A DNA stretch of 6,824 nucleotides from a bacterium (GTDB lineage: Bacteria; Bipolaricaulota; Bipolaricaulia; UBA7950; UBA9294), in the NCBI GenBank assembly GCA_030671645.1, contig DAOVHV010000055.1, forward strand, positions 1-6,824. The letters run 5' to 3'. Below the pieces are notes generated by a model. The model was not told the DNA's origin. It was given only the letters and a program-made list of their open reading frames with translations, and searched no databases. Shown here one piece after another: positions 6,168 to 6,824 of the stretch (position 1 is its first letter; each line of letters opens with the position of its first letter). Position numbers and translations under genes: made by a program.

Positions 6168-6545
6168 TCACTGGATGTGGGCAATGGCTTCGATTTCCAG
6201 AATGGCGTCCAGCGGCAGCCGCGCCACCTCGATACAAGAGCGTGCCGGGTAGGGCTGCGGGAAGAATTCCCCGTACACAGCGTTCACCGCGGGAAAGTCG
6301 TCCATATCCTTGAGAAAGATCGTCACCTTGACGACATCGGACAGGGCGGCATGTCCCACCTTCAGAACGGCGGCCACGTTCTCCAGGGACGCGCGTGCGG
6401 CCTTGGCTACGTCATCCGTGATCAAAACGCCGTTCTTCATCGGCAGTTGTCCCGAGGTAAGAACCAGCCGGCCTACAGAGATTCCTTGCGAATAGGGACC
6501 TACGGCCGCCGGTGCATCGTCGGTATGAAGTTGCAGTTTCGTCAT
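6168..6545 (-). CDS. ridA: RidA family reactive imine/enamine deaminase
   Basis: RidA (YjgF/YER057c/UK114 family) hydrolyses reactive 2-aminoacrylate-type enamines and imines released by PLP enzymes, giving 2-ketoacids and ammonia and protecting other PLP enzymes. The protein has 125 residues, typical for the family, and acts as a cytoplasmic trimer. Family motifs visible are APAAVGPYSQG (11-21), LTSGQLP (29-35), the PARSCIEVARLP segment with R102 (equivalent to the E. coli catalytic R105) and the terminal EIEAIA (117-122). The frame is open further upstream into kbl, but the family N-terminus and a GGGAG site seven bases before the ATG fix the start at 6545. The start overlaps the kbl stop by one base (TGATG), a sign of translational coupling. 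Position next to a PLP enzyme matches its known role. Confidence 0.95.
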   Translation of the reverse strand: MTKLQLHTDDAPAAVGPYSQGISVGRLVLTSGQLPMKNGVLITDDVAKAARASLENVAAVLKVGHAALSDVVKVTIFLKDMDDFPAVNAVYGEFFPQPYPARSCIEVARLPLDAILEIEAIAHIQ

Positions 6546-6824
6546 CAGATCACTCCCAGTTCGCGCCCCACGAGGCTGAATTTCTCGATAGCGAGGTCCA
6601 GATCCTCTCGACTGTGTGCAGCCGACAACATGGCACGAATACGCGCCTTTCCACGAGGCACCGTCGGGAAGGCAATCGCTGTGGCGAAGATGTCTTCCTC
6701 GAACAATCGCTTGGAGAACGCCCATGCCGTCGGCGCCTCTCCCAGCATCACCGGAGTGATCGGGGTCTCGCTTCTCCCACAATCGAATCCGAGCGATTGC
6801 AGCTGACTGGTGAAGTAGTCAGCG
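6545..6824 (-). CDS. kbl: 2-amino-3-ketobutyrate CoA ligase (glycine C-acetyltransferase), C-terminal 92 residues
   Basis: This is the end of a PLP-dependent alpha-oxoamine synthase; the rest lies beyond the right edge. The first complete codon is at 6823 and the stop is TGA at 6547-6545. Visible family segments are RSETPITPVMLGEA, VPRGKARIRAMLSAAH (with the Arg pair of the C-terminal substrate-binding region) and the closing VGRELGVI. These match Kbl, which with CoA splits 2-amino-3-ketobutyrate from threonine dehydrogenase into glycine and acetyl-CoA. The close relative BioF (8-amino-7-oxononanoate synthase) shares the fold, but this C-terminus looks more like Kbl. It is the upstream gene of the visible operon; whether tdh lies further upstream cannot be seen. 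Confidence 0.87.
   Translation of the reverse strand, partial: ADYFTSQLQSLGFDCGRSETPITPVMLGEAPTAWAFSKRLFEEDIFATAIAFPTVPRGKARIRAMLSAAHSREDLDLAIEKFSLVGRELGVI

Noticed and set aside
6546..6782. Longer N-terminus for RidA starting at 6782
   Set aside because: The extension lies within kbl in another frame. The RidA family starts at the MTKLQ-type N-terminus, and the start at 6545 has a GGGAG ribosome site.
6048..6806. 252-codon plus-strand frame antisense to the kbl-ridA-dipeptidase operon
   Set aside because: It crosses three real minus-strand genes with recognised motifs and has no recognisable features of its own.
1..6824. Mobile element, CRISPR array, tRNA or rRNA, toxin-antitoxin or defence island
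   Set aside because: I saw no transposase, regularly spaced repeats, RNA-gene structure, or defence-type gene cluster. The tandem P-loop protein alone is not enough to propose a defence system.

Overview
The window reads as ordinary chromosomal DNA from a moderately GC-rich, probably Gram-negative bacterium. The gene set (RpoD/RpoS-like sigma factor, topA, kbl-ridA-dipeptidase) and the protein style would fit a Nitrospira-like (Nitrospirota) genome. That placement is recalled impression, not proof. No phage, transposon, CRISPR or RNA gene is visible. Coding density is high and no gene-free stretch exceeds about 230 bases.

Layout. (1) Bases 1-182 hold the tail of a plus-strand gene ending in one hydrophobic helix; its function is not recognisable. 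(2) Bases 183-412 are a control region. It holds a possible terminator for the first gene, an extended -10 promoter (TGC-TATACT) and a leader of about 127 nt with a strong imperfect hairpin. (3) Bases 413-1354 (+) encode a 313-residue sigma-70 family factor that lacks region 1.1 and looks like a group 2 sigma. (4) Bases 1365-3629 (-) encode complete DNA topoisomerase I (topA) with four C4 zinc ribbons and a TTG start. It converges on the sigma gene, and an inverted repeat covers both stop codons. (5) Bases 3630-3768 are a divergent control region with a consensus TATAAT box facing topA. (6) Bases 3769-5082 (+) encode a 437-residue protein with two complete Walker A motifs, read as two P-loop kinase-like domains fused in tandem. 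It is the least familiar gene here. (7) Bases 5097-6824 (-) form a tightly packed operon, in transcription order kbl (partial), ridA and an M19-family zinc dipeptidase. Spacing is a 1-base overlap and then 3 bases.

How the genes fit together. The kbl-ridA-dipeptidase operon suggests amino-acid or peptide catabolism: threonine-derived 2-amino-3-ketobutyrate is cleaved to glycine and acetyl-CoA, reactive imine/enamine by-products are cleared by RidA, and dipeptides are hydrolysed. The sigma factor and topA are housekeeping or global-control genes in separate transcription units. The tandem P-loop protein appears monocistronic, so its neighbours say little about its substrate. It is the best candidate for something undescribed.
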